A stretch of DNA of 64,000 nt, taken from assembly GCA_937625935.1 (NCBI GenBank), contig OW569345.1, positions 434,001-498,000 of the forward strand, read 5' to 3'. Under the pieces are notes generated by a model. The model was not told the DNA's origin. It did no database searches and saw nothing but the letters and a program-made list of their open reading frames with translations. Shown piece by piece: positions 1 through 8,910 of this stretch (its first letter is position 1; each line of letters opens with the position of its first letter). Both the position numbers and the translations under genes were made by a program. This DNA is from Tetramitus jugosus. Taxonomy: Eukaryota; Heterolobosea; Eutetramitea; Acrasida; Vahlkampfiidae.

Positions 1-2667
1 TCTTACACTCTCCACCTTGTCTGCACGGTCTTGAAGTGCAGACTTTGCTTCATTGTATCGCTTGTTGAACTGATTAAACTCGTCCCATGTGAGCACCTTC
101 TTGGCAAACACGAGTGTTCTCAGTCCTTCGAGTGCCAAGTTACCGCACTCCTCTTCGAGCCAATTGCTGCTCTTGACAATCTTTGTCATGACTACATCGG
201 CCCCCTTGCAATAAAAGGTAATCTCTCCCGTGGATTGACTACGAACAACAATGCCCATTCTCTTGCTCTGTGATGTGAATGGGAAGATGAGCAAGACTTC
301 AAATGTTTCGATGCGACCCAACGGATTACGAATGGTCATCTGAGTCAATGTTCGATCCTCCAGTGTCAATCCAACACTCTCAGAGAATTTGACCAGTGCA
401 ATCTCATCGGGACTCGATGCCTGATATTCCTTTTCACTACCACTGATACTAGTGGTGCCACCTTCACTCAACTCGGCTGACACTGGTGTAACATTGTGGC
501 ACAGTGCCAATGCTTCAATCATTTGTCTCACCATGTCATCTTCCATACTGCTAGAGTATGAACTGCTGCTGCTGCTGCTACCATGATGACCACCACCACT
601 AATACCACTACTACCACTACTACTACTACTATTGGTGGTACTCATGTTCAACAAGAGTTGCTCCTGTTGTGCACCTCTCTGTTCATAGGCTCTCTTCAAA
701 TACTGTTCAATCAATGGCAATGAATCCTCACTGAACGAAACAATACCCATGTTCAACTTTTTGAAAATCATTTCATTCTGAGTCAACGTGCCCGTCTTGT
801 CCGTAAACAAGTACTCAATACGTCCCAACTCTTCAGGAATGGAACTGTTACGTACAATGGTTCCAGGTATAACCTTGTCTCTCATCATGAAGAATGAATA
901 GACTGATTTGCCAACGTCCAAATTGACACGCAGACTAATGGGAATGATACTGGAGAAGAGGAGAACGAATCGGAAAAAGGTGATGAACCAGAGGCCTTGG
1001 AATCGTTTGAGAGCCACCATGATCAACGATAGAACAATCATGAGAACAAACAGGAATTTGGACAGGGTGTTGAGCTCTCGATCCAGTTTTCCCATCTTTG
1101 ACGAGGGAGAACTCGTGTTCATGACACTCTTTGTCTCATTACCAGTGTAAATGACGAGACCAATGACTGTTCCACTGGCTACGACCGTGTTGGCCCACAT
1201 GGTGTTCTCTAGACTGAGACTCTCCACACCTTCAATCTCACCATTGGCCGAATAGCGAGTAAAATTGCCCACAAAGTCATAAATTTCCTTTCGTGGTGGT
1301 TCAGCATACACGGCACAATAAGGCATCACACTACTGCTATTACTGCTATTATTATTGCTATTACTACTATTATTACTACTATCGTGATCCATCGTGTCAT
1401 CCAGTGATGGAGGACAATAGTGCTGAGAGATCAATGCCTCATCATAGGCCAACTTTTGACACGAGGGAACAGCATGACGCAACTTCCAATCCGTCTCACC
1501 ATCCAACTGATCCGTTCTCAAGAATGAAGCACCACTCTTCTCTGTTGTTCTCAACAGAATACAATCAGCTGGTACTCTCATGTTGGTGTGCATCTGGATC
1601 ATGTCACCTACTTTGATCTTTGAACTGGGAATGGTGATGAAACCGTTGCTTGTCAACTTTTGATACTTTTGACTGTTGGCTTCCACATCACGTCTCCATC
1701 TCTTGATATCATCAAACGCTTCTTTGGCCATGGTAATACTGAGGACGAATATGAGTGGTGCGACATAGGTGAACAGAAAACCAACCTTGAGCTGAGGAAT
1801 GAACTGTGTGACTGCCACCAACAAAAAGTAGAGATTGAAAAAGAATTTGAATTGTTCGAATAGGACCATGGGCACAAACATGAGAATGCTGTACTTTTGA
1901 TTTCGAACAATGTTGGGTGCATAGCGCTTCTTGTGAGGCAGTGTGAAACCATTGAGATACACTGTTCTGCCATGGTATCTTCTTCTTCTCAACACTGTAT
2001 CCATGATTCTTTGGAAGAATGATCTCCTGTCATACTCTTTTGTCTCTTCTTCTTCCATGTGTATAAATCTTCTCATGAATGAATAATTAGGACTGTTGTT
2101 GTTGCTCTTGTTGTTGCTATTGTTGTTGTTGTTGTGATGATTATGGTGGAGGGGATACTTTTGATGAATGTTGATGCAAGTACTTTCATCTAAACGTTCC
2201 TTATTGTGTTGATGTTGTTGACCCAGCATCACGAGAAGATTATCAGTGGAACGATTGGTGGATGTAGAAGAAGACGAAGAAGAAGAAGAAGAATCGTCTT
2301 GAGACAAATCTATTTCAGGTAAGATTGCTGTTGATGATGCGATGGTTGTCGTGTTTGTGAGAATTGTTGTTGTTCTTGGTGGTGAATACACGGAATCACG
2401 TTGCTCTTGTTTGTTGTTCTTCAATTCGTTTTTGTTGTTGTTGATTCCTTGTTGTTGGCGTTCTCTTCTTCCCTCCCAATTCTCCTCCCATTGTGGGTAA
2501 TTGTCCGACGTGGAAAGCAGAGAGGGAGTTGACTCTCTCAGTTCGTACAACTCTGAGTGCTCATCACCGGTGCTTGAATGATCATCAGCTGACGAACGCA
2601 AGCTCATCTCATCGTGATGACTATTGTCATTCCAATGATCGTCCTGGTGTTGATTCTTCAAGTTCAT
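1..2667 (-). CDS. P4-type ATPase (phospholipid flippase), ATP9/Neo1 class, C-terminus beyond window
   Basis: Predicted to flip aminophospholipids to the cytosolic leaflet of Golgi or endosomal membranes. The visible part is 889 residues, open at the left edge. After about 200 residues of Asn/Ser/His-rich sequence come the first TM pair (near FEQFKFFFNLYFLLVAV), the actuator motif DQLDGETDWKLR (around residue 390), the phosphorylation motif DKTGTLTQNEM (Asp about 623), and the nucleotide-domain motifs SSPDEIALV and KGADVVM. The wording around these motifs (RTDQLDGETDWKLR, SLRVNLDVGK, NEMIFKKL) matches ATP9A/Neo1 more closely than the Drs2/Dnf classes. Neo1-type flippases are known to work without a CDC50 beta subunit; I infer the same here. 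The ATG at 2667 is preceded in frame by a stop (2683-2685). The Ser/Asn insert near 1331-1383 falls in the actuator region. No intron is needed. Confidence 0.93.
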   Translation of the reverse strand, partial: MNLKNQHQDDHWNDNSHHDEMSLRSSADDHSSTGDEHSELYELRESTPSLLSTSDNYPQWEENWEGRRERQQQGINNNKNELKNNKQEQRDSVYSPPRTTTILTNTTTIASSTAILPEIDLSQDDSSSSSSSSSTSTNRSTDNLLVMLGQQHQHNKERLDESTCINIHQKYPLHHNHHNNNNNSNNKSNNNSPNYSFMRRFIHMEEEETKEYDRRSFFQRIMDTVLRRRRYHGRTVYLNGFTLPHKKRYAPNIVRNQKYSILMFVPMVLFEQFKFFFNLYFLLVAVTQFIPQLKVGFLFTYVAPLIFVLSITMAKEAFDDIKRWRRDVEANSQKYQKLTSNGFITIPSSKIKVGDMIQMHTNMRVPADCILLRTTEKSGASFLRTDQLDGETDWKLRHAVPSCQKLAYDEALISQHYCPPSLDDTMDHDSSNNSSNSNNNSSNSSSVMPYCAVYAEPPRKEIYDFVGNFTRYSANGEIEGVESLSLENTMWANTVVASGTVIGLVIYTGNETKSVMNTSSPSSKMGKLDRELNTLSKFLFVLMIVLSLIMVALKRFQGLWFITFFRFVLLFSSIIPISLRVNLDVGKSVYSFFMMRDKVIPGTIVRNSSIPEELGRIEYLFTDKTGTLTQNEMIFKKLNMGIVSFSEDSLPLIEQYLKRAYEQRGAQQEQLLLNMSTTNSSSSSGSSGISGGGHHGSSSSSSSYSSSMEDDMVRQMIEALALCHNVTPVSAELSEGGTTSISGSEKEYQASSPDEIALVKFSESVGLTLEDRTLTQMTIRNPLGRIETFEVLLIFPFTSQSKRMGIVVRSQSTGEITFYCKGADVVMTKIVKSSNWLEEECGNLALEGLRTLVFAKKVLTWDEFNQFNKRYNEAKSALQDRADKVESVR
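1331..1383. repeat. Imperfect (CTA/CTG/TTA) triplet tract
   Basis: Degenerate triplet repeat inside the flippase gene. On the minus strand it encodes a Ser/Asn run inserted in a surface loop of the actuator region. It is typical of the homopolymer-coding tracts throughout this window. Confidence 0.7.
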
Positions 2668-3331
2668 GCTCTTGTTTTTCAATCAATAAAACATCAGGTG
2701 GAAGCGAAAATTGGAGAATTGACTGTGGAGCTTTGGCAACACAATATATGAGGTGTTTTTCATGGCTGTGAAAAAACTCCGACTAATCCTAATTCCTTGG
2801 GGTTATTCTCACGCGAACGATTCCAAACAACTCTCATCGATCACAAGACTGCTAATTCCCATTGGGAAGCAACTAATGCTTTATGAGGACGATCGACACC
2901 CTTGGACCTATCGAAAGTTGATGAAGCACCTTGAACCTTGTCGCTGTGCCTGCATGCAGCCAAGAGCACGGACACAAACTTCCGATTGATCTCAAAGAGC
3001 AGCAACCGGAAGCTATTTTTCATTTTCCGATCCTATCAAAACGATCAAATCGCATTCTCCGTTCCCAAAACAAGAAATTTTTGTTAAAAATAATATTCCC
3101 CGCAGTTATTCTTGGGTTGTTCGGAAGAAAAGCCCGTGCTGCTCGCACACACTTTCGAATTAAATTCAAAGGGTGAGGCAGACCTCGTTTCAACAAAAAC
3201 CAATAACACCAAAAAGAAAACAAATAGCAATACATACGTATATTCTTGAATCTACCATCTTTCCTACTATTCACCCCAAAAACAACATCCGTTTGAGAAC
3301 CCCCAGTAATACATTAGTAACAACAGAAATC
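2668..3331. other. Intergenic, probable divergent promoter region
   Basis: The 664 nt lie between the starts of the flippase (minus) and the acetyltransferase (plus). Only short overlapping ORFs are present, with no recognisable domain and no simple-repeat bias. No RNA gene is seen. Most likely it holds the 5' UTRs and promoters of both genes. Confidence 0.6.
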
Positions 3332-4397
3332 ATGTCGCGTCCATCACAACACAATAAGTTTATCAATAATAATTTGCCTCAGTCAAAGAGTAAGATTGCT
3401 GAAGTAGAGTCCCACTCTATTCAAAAGCAGAGAAAGCACAGGTATCTACTCAGCTCGCAGTATTTTTAGCGCCCCTAACCAACCACAACAACAACAACAA
3501 CCACTTGTGATTGATGGTAGCAAGAAGCAACAAAAGAATCACAACAAGCATTCTCCAGCATCCAATAATCGTCATCATCATTCCACCACCACTACCACCA
3601 CCATTCCACAACCATCAGAATGTGGTGAATTTGTTGAATTGGTGCCTTCACATTGTGAGGACACGAGTTCAGAGTGGAATCGTATCATGAATGAGTCACT
3701 TGATCTCTATAGACGTACCTTTTTAGGTGAAGGTAGTCTGGAACAGCCCATTGAAAAGATTATGAATCAATTCATGGCTGGCAATCAAAAGATTTTGGTC
3801 AATTTGAAGACACTTCCCAATCATAAAAAGTGTGGTGTTGCAGCCACTGCCATTGTCTGTGTCCTCAATGATTCTGAATCTGTTTTTCACTTGGACTACT
3901 TGTGTGTGAACAGTGAATACAGAGGCAATGGAATTGGATCTGTATTCATGACTCAATTCGTCATTCCACATTTGAACAATCACTATGGAAAGCACTTGAC
4001 ACTAGAGTGTGAGGAGAGATTGATGAGATGGTACAACAAACTCGGTGCAAAGACCTTGTCTGGTGTGTATTCGAGTCGATTGGGTGATTTGCCAGCAGAG
4101 TATCACTTGATGTGCTTTTTGTCATCATCATCATCATCATCTGAGAATGAATTGACTGCCTCTCAAGCACAACAAGTCTTGTTTGAAGTCAGAAGACGAT
4201 TCCACGGAATGAGTGACTATGAATTGATTGAAAAGGTGATCAAGAATGTCAATGAGAATGAACAAGAAGACATGATGATGCAAGCATCAGGTGCAAGTGC
4301 CACTGGAGAAAAATCTCCTTCCTCACCAAGTTTGATGAATGAAGAGGAAGAGGTGGTGACAATGGTGTACAGATGGATCAAGGACACTTGTATATAA
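3332..4397 (+). CDS. GNAT-family N-acetyltransferase; reading frame interrupted at 3442-3469
   Basis: Predicted acetyl-CoA-dependent N-acetyltransferase; the substrate is unknown. The GNAT core is clear, with the acetyl-CoA loop YRGNGIGSVFM preceded by the beta-4 strand FHLDYLCVNSE and followed by LTLECEERLMRWYNKLGAK. The main frame (from 3470 or earlier to 4397) has no ATG before the fold. The natural ATG at 3332 opens a 45-codon frame ending at TAG 3467-3469, and the acetyltransferase frame is +1 to it. Three joins fit: a 28-nt (3442-3469) or 19-nt (3442-3460) GT-AG intron, a +1 frameshift at TTT-TAG-C, or a one-base error in the T5 run. With the 28-nt intron the protein is 345 aa. The candidate donor GTATCT breaks the GTWNGT rule seen in every other intron here. 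Poly-His/Thr and poly-Ser tracts flank the domain. Confidence 0.75.
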
Positions 4398-4730
4398 TCA
4401 AAGACTTGATCTATCTATCCATTTGGCAATTACACACACCTACACACAATTGAGAGTCAGAGTTGATTGATGTTCATGTGTGCGCATTCCTCTGATTGCA
4501 GTGGATTGTTGTCACTCTCTGATGATGATTGCACACATAGATGCACGCACATTCACATCCATACACATTCAACAACACACAATGGAGAGATGCCAATTTG
4601 TTATCCAAAACAAACAATTGCACTCATCCATGAGAGGTGTCATGATCATTAACTACTACTAAACAATAAAAACAAGTTTGTTGTTGCATACACTCTTTAT
4701 TCTTCACTTTATTCTTCTTCTGTTTTGTTG
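4398..4730. other. Intergenic between convergent genes
   Basis: 3' flanks of the acetyltransferase and of the minus-strand Asn/Thr-rich gene. CA-rich from about 4430 to 4580, with an AATAAA-like signal near 4662. Two short ORFs here show no features, and I call no gene. Confidence 0.6.
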
Positions 4731-6677
4731 TTATGAGATGGCATGCATGTTGTAAGCGTTAATGTTTGTTGTCATGGGTGCAGCTGTAGAACTCGAATGA
4801 GTAAACACTTGAGACAATGACTTTTGATTCAGTGTGACACAGTTGGAGATGTGAAGCATGGACAAGTGTTGTTTGATGAGGTGAGTATTCAGTTCACAAC
4901 GCGTCAAATTACCCACATTGATCAACACTCGTTCCACTTCTTCATCCACCAACAAATCTGGTAGGCTAATATCTTCACACTCATAAATGAGAACGAGTTG
5001 TGGAAAGGGAGCAACTTGCTCTGTTGGTTGGGCCTTTTTACCAGCATTATTATTATTGTTGTTGTTGTGAATGTTACTGTTGTTACTGTTGTGACTGTTG
5101 TTATTGTTATTCATCATCATCATCTTCTTCTTCTTGTTCAGGGGATGATTGGTGAATTCCAATATGAATCGAAATTGAAAACTAGTGGAACGATTGTTAT
5201 TATGATTACTATTGTTGTTATTGTTATTGATGCAATTAGTGTTCACAGTGTTCATAGTAGTACTAGTAGTGGTAGTGACAGAGAGTGATACGAATTGATA
5301 GCACCACCCGTGTTCAGTCTCTCTCTTCAACACAAATGACTGACAAATGATTTGAAAGAGAACAGAGCTGGTCAATTTGAATATGAGTTGATGACTAATC
5401 ACTTGATCCATATAGCTCATGATGACTGTTAACAAGTGATCCATGATGGATTCACTATTATTACTACTATTATTCAATTGTTGTTGAGTAGATTGTTGAT
5501 TCAGAGTAGTAGTAGTAGTAGTAGTAGGAGTAGTTGTCGGAGTAGTAGTAGGAGATGTTGTTGTTGTGTTGGATAAGGATGATGATGATGATGAAGATGA
5601 TGAATGAGACGACGGGAGTAACAATAGAGAAGAGATGGAATGCATGAGATTCAATTGAAGTTTCTTGTACTTGAGACTGTGGTGCTGTTGATGATCAAAC
5701 AGAGACACCAACAGTGCTGGATGTATCATGTGATGACTCATTTCAATAATCATGTGATCAATCATCATGATGGGAGTAGTAGAGGTGGAATGAGTCGTCG
5801 TCATCGTCGGTGTAGTAGTATTAGTACTGGTGGTGGTATTTGATGTGGTGGTATGAGGCATCGACAAAACAGATGACCAAAAGGATGAATGATTGGATAT
5901 GGATTCAAAGTACAAGTGACCCATGTGATAATGATATGGATTGATGATTGATTGTTGTTGTTGTTGAAGATGATGATGATGATAATTGTGACTGTGACGA
6001 CGATTCGGATAATAACAATTGTTGTTGTTGTTGTTACCTGAATTTGATGAATTTGGCGATAGTAGTGACAATAATTGAAATGTATTGTGCTCAAATGAAG
6101 ATGATACTGATGATGATGATAATGGGTGACTATGAAATTGTTGTTGTTGTTGTTGTTGTTGAGATTGTTGATTGTTGTTGGATAGCAATAGTGGAGGATG
6201 GATGCGTGCACTGGAGATGGATCTCTTTGCTTTTTGATTGGTGGAGTGAATGGTAATGATATCATTGTTACTCTCACTACTAGTACTTGTATTTGAATAT
6301 TTGTTGATATGGCTGTTGTTGTTGTTGTTGTTGATGAGAGGTTTGTTGTTGTTGTTGTTGTGATTCATTGAATGATAATCAGCAAGTGATTCAGTGTGAA
6401 TGGTCATGCGTTTCACATCTAATGGTAGTAGTATCACTGGTGTATTATTATTATCATTGTCATTACTACTGTCATTGTTATTCTTCTTCTTCATTGTTGT
6501 TGTTGTTGTTGTTGTTGTATCATTCCACAAGTTCACTCCGCAATACTTTTCAATGAAAAAATCAAAGTGGATGTGACATTGCTTGTTTTGAATAATTAAA
6601 TGCTTCTTCATTAATTGGTGCCATTGTGCACCATCATTTTCATCATTGTTATCCCTGTTTATCTCTCTGATTGTCAT
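4731..6677 (-). CDS. Asn/Thr/Ser/Gln-rich protein of unknown function
   Basis: A single uninterrupted 648-residue frame opening with a clear ATG at 6677. I do not recognise a family. More than half is homopolymer (Asn, Thr, Ser, Gln and His runs), interspersed with ordinary-looking segments that probably form the folded part. These include about residues 1-55 (WHQLMKKHLIIQNKQ), a middle helical segment (ALLVSLFDHQQHHSLKYKKL), MSYMDQVISHQLIFKLTSS followed by a Cys/Trp-containing stretch, and a C-terminal block with LPDLLVDEEVERVLINV. No signal peptide or TM is evident. The survival of a 1.9-kb open frame and the interleaved conserved-looking blocks argue it is real. It is divergently paired with the protease gene. 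Confidence 0.75.
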   Translation of the reverse strand: MTIREINRDNNDENDGAQWHQLMKKHLIIQNKQCHIHFDFFIEKYCGVNLWNDTTTTTTTTMKKKNNNDSSNDNDNNNTPVILLPLDVKRMTIHTESLADYHSMNHNNNNNKPLINNNNNNSHINKYSNTSTSSESNNDIITIHSTNQKAKRSISSARIHPPLLLSNNNQQSQQQQQQQQFHSHPLSSSSVSSSFEHNTFQLLSLLSPNSSNSGNNNNNNCYYPNRRHSHNYHHHHLQQQQQSIINPYHYHMGHLYFESISNHSSFWSSVLSMPHTTTSNTTTSTNTTTPTMTTTHSTSTTPIMMIDHMIIEMSHHMIHPALLVSLFDHQQHHSLKYKKLQLNLMHSISSLLLLPSSHSSSSSSSSSLSNTTTTSPTTTPTTTPTTTTTTTLNQQSTQQQLNNSSNNSESIMDHLLTVIMSYMDQVISHQLIFKLTSSVLFQIICQSFVLKRETEHGWCYQFVSLSVTTTTSTTMNTVNTNCINNNNNNSNHNNNRSTSFQFRFILEFTNHPLNKKKKMMMMNNNNNSHNSNNSNIHNNNNNNNAGKKAQPTEQVAPFPQLVLIYECEDISLPDLLVDEEVERVLINVGNLTRCELNTHLIKQHLSMLHISNCVTLNQKSLSQVFTHSSSTAAPMTTNINAYNMHAIS

Positions 6678-6903
6678 GTCTGTTCACAAGTGCACTGCTT
6701 TGATGTTTGTTTGGACAGTGGTGTCCGAAGACGGGCAATAATCCCACAAAAGCAACCAATCGGTCTCCGAGATACAAAACTCCGGTCGTCCTCTCCGCAT
6801 GTCGAAACGAACCAACAACAAATCATACACCACTCCGCTACAACCAACAGCAGCAACAACAAACAACAATCACACACACACACACTCTCCAATATTCATC
6901 CAC

Positions 6904-7206
6904 ATGTCCACCACTCCTCTCGTATCACCATTCAAACACCTGTATTTTTCTCTGATTGTTCTTGTTGTTTTCATTTGTGTCGTCGCAACAACAACAACCA
7001 ATCAATCGTCAGCCAATGCGATACACAACAAGTTCACAAATCGATTGTCTCAACATTTATCAAGACAAAAAACTCTTGCAAGAACAACAACAGTCAATCA
7101 GGTGAACAATGAAGAAACAAATCACATATGGCTGCTGTTGAATGATGACTGTCGTTCAACCAATGAACAATGGATTCAACAACAAGTACTTCCCATTCTC
7201 ATGATG

Positions 7207-7242
<36 letters not shown>

Positions 7243-8802
7243 GTTCATTCATCCACAGCAACAACAACAACAACATCTGATACTAACAATAAGAACAAGA
7301 AGAAGAGTGAAATGAATCGAATAAGAACAAGGAGTCGATTCTTGAATGCATTGTCTATCCGTGATGTAACTGCCAACGAAATGGAGCAATTGTCTCAATT
7401 GTCCTGTGTGAAACAAGTGGATATTGTGACTCGATTCATTAAACCCAACAACCCATCCACTACCACCCCTACTACTCCTACCACTACTACTGACAATAGT
7501 AACAATAATCATAATAACCACAATATTCAACAACAGCAACAACAACATCGTATGACAAGTGCAGAGTCACTAGAGTTAAACTATGGTCCATCACAGGATC
7601 AACTCAATCAAATGAATGTGATTGGATTGCACGAAAGAGGCATCAACGGTTCAGGCATCAACATTCTCATATTGGACTCTGGATTCCGCGTCACACACAA
7701 CGCATTCAAACACATGAACATACGAGCAGCGTACGACTTTGTCAACAATGATCCAATTGTCGACAATGAATCATCAGATTACCCCTCGCAGTTCCACCAC
7801 GGCACACAATGTCTCGCACTCATCGGAGGACTCGACCCTACCAAGTTTTATGGTGCTGCATTCGGTGCCAATTTCCTATTGGCCAAAACAGAGGACGTCA
7901 CAACAGAAACATCACTCGAAGAAGACAATTTTGTGAGGGCAATCGAATGGGGAGAACAATTGGGTGCATCCATCTTGTCTGCATCACTCGGCTATGCAGA
8001 TCCCATGTATGTGGATGCGTCGGATTTTGATGGAAAGACATCTATTGTTTCTCGTGCATTGAACGCTGCAATCGATCGTGGTATTACGTGTGTTATTGCC
8101 ATGGGCAACGATGGACCCAGGAGATTGACACTGTCTGTCCCAGCAGATGCATTCAGTTCCATTTCTGTCGGTGCAGTGGACGCTGGTGGAAATATTGCCT
8201 ACTTTTCGAGTCGAGGTCCCTCGTATGACATGCGTGTCAAGCCAGAAGTGTGTGCTCTCGGTTATAACACACTGGTTGTTGATCCTACTAGTACCAATGC
8301 GTATAAGAGAGGATCTGGCACATCGTTTGCTACACCATTGGTCGCTGGTGCAGTTGCCCTGCTCAAGCAACTACATCCACACTGGACACCGGGTCAAATG
8401 AGAGAAGCACTGATGCAAACAGCAGACAATGCTCTCACGCCCAACAATGACTATGGTTGGGGTGTGGTGAACATTGAGAAGGCAATGGACTACAAGCCAG
8501 GTCCATGCAGTGGCAATGGATATGAGAATACGAACACTACAACCAATGATACCGATACCACCAATGGCACCTGTTCCTGTGTGAGCAACTACTTTGGTTC
8601 CCAGTGTCAATACTTTAGATCGCAGTGCGATACGAGCTGTGTCAACGGATTGTGTGTCAATCAAAAGTGCGAGTGTTATTCAGGTTGGTCAGGATTGTAC
8701 TGTGACTCGAGTGCACTTGCTGCGAGCCATGGTGTCTCATTGACCAGAAGTCTCTTCCTCGTTGTCAGCTCTCTCCTTGTCACTCTCTTCCTCACCTCTT
8801 AG
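6904..8802 (+). CDS. Subtilisin-like serine protease (S8) with C-terminal EGF-like module and membrane/GPI tail
   Basis: Predicted secreted or surface-anchored endopeptidase of 632 aa. The catalytic residues are visible: Asp258 in ILILDSGFRVTHNAF, His299 in HHGTQCLALIGG, oxyanion Asn402 in AMGNDGP, and Ser474 in GSGTSFATPLVAGAVALL. A hydrophobic N-terminus (residues about 9-26) acts as signal peptide. A low-complexity Ser/Thr/Asn/Gln prosegment precedes the catalytic domain. After the domain, Cys-rich EGF-like spacing (CSCVSNYFGSQC, CVNGLCVNQKCECYSGWSGLYC) leads to a terminal hydrophobic stretch ending a few residues before the stop, as in GPI-anchored or tail-anchored proteins. An in-frame ATG at 6799 would add 35 residues and bury the signal peptide, so 6904 is preferred. 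The gene is divergent from the Asn/Thr-rich gene. Confidence 0.9.
7210..7241. repeat. (CAT)n microsatellite, about 10 copies
   Basis: Near-perfect trinucleotide run in the protease prosegment, encoding poly-Ser in the gene frame. A likely site of length variation between strains. Confidence 0.85.
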
Positions 8803-8910
8803 GTGAATTCTGGTTTTTCTCCGATACAGATGACAATTTGTGCCAGGCGAATATTTTTTTTCGATTTTCTCCCTGCAATAAACAACCAACAACAAATAAG
8901 AGAACAAAAG

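Noticed and set aside
5801-6277. 158-codon minus-strand ORF inside the Asn/Thr-rich gene
   Set aside because: Triplet repeats keep several frames open; no independent feature or promoter.
8803-8910. Extension of the VPS39-like frame upstream to the protease stop
   Set aside because: The extension opens with GTG directly after a stop codon; ATG 8911 is a better start.
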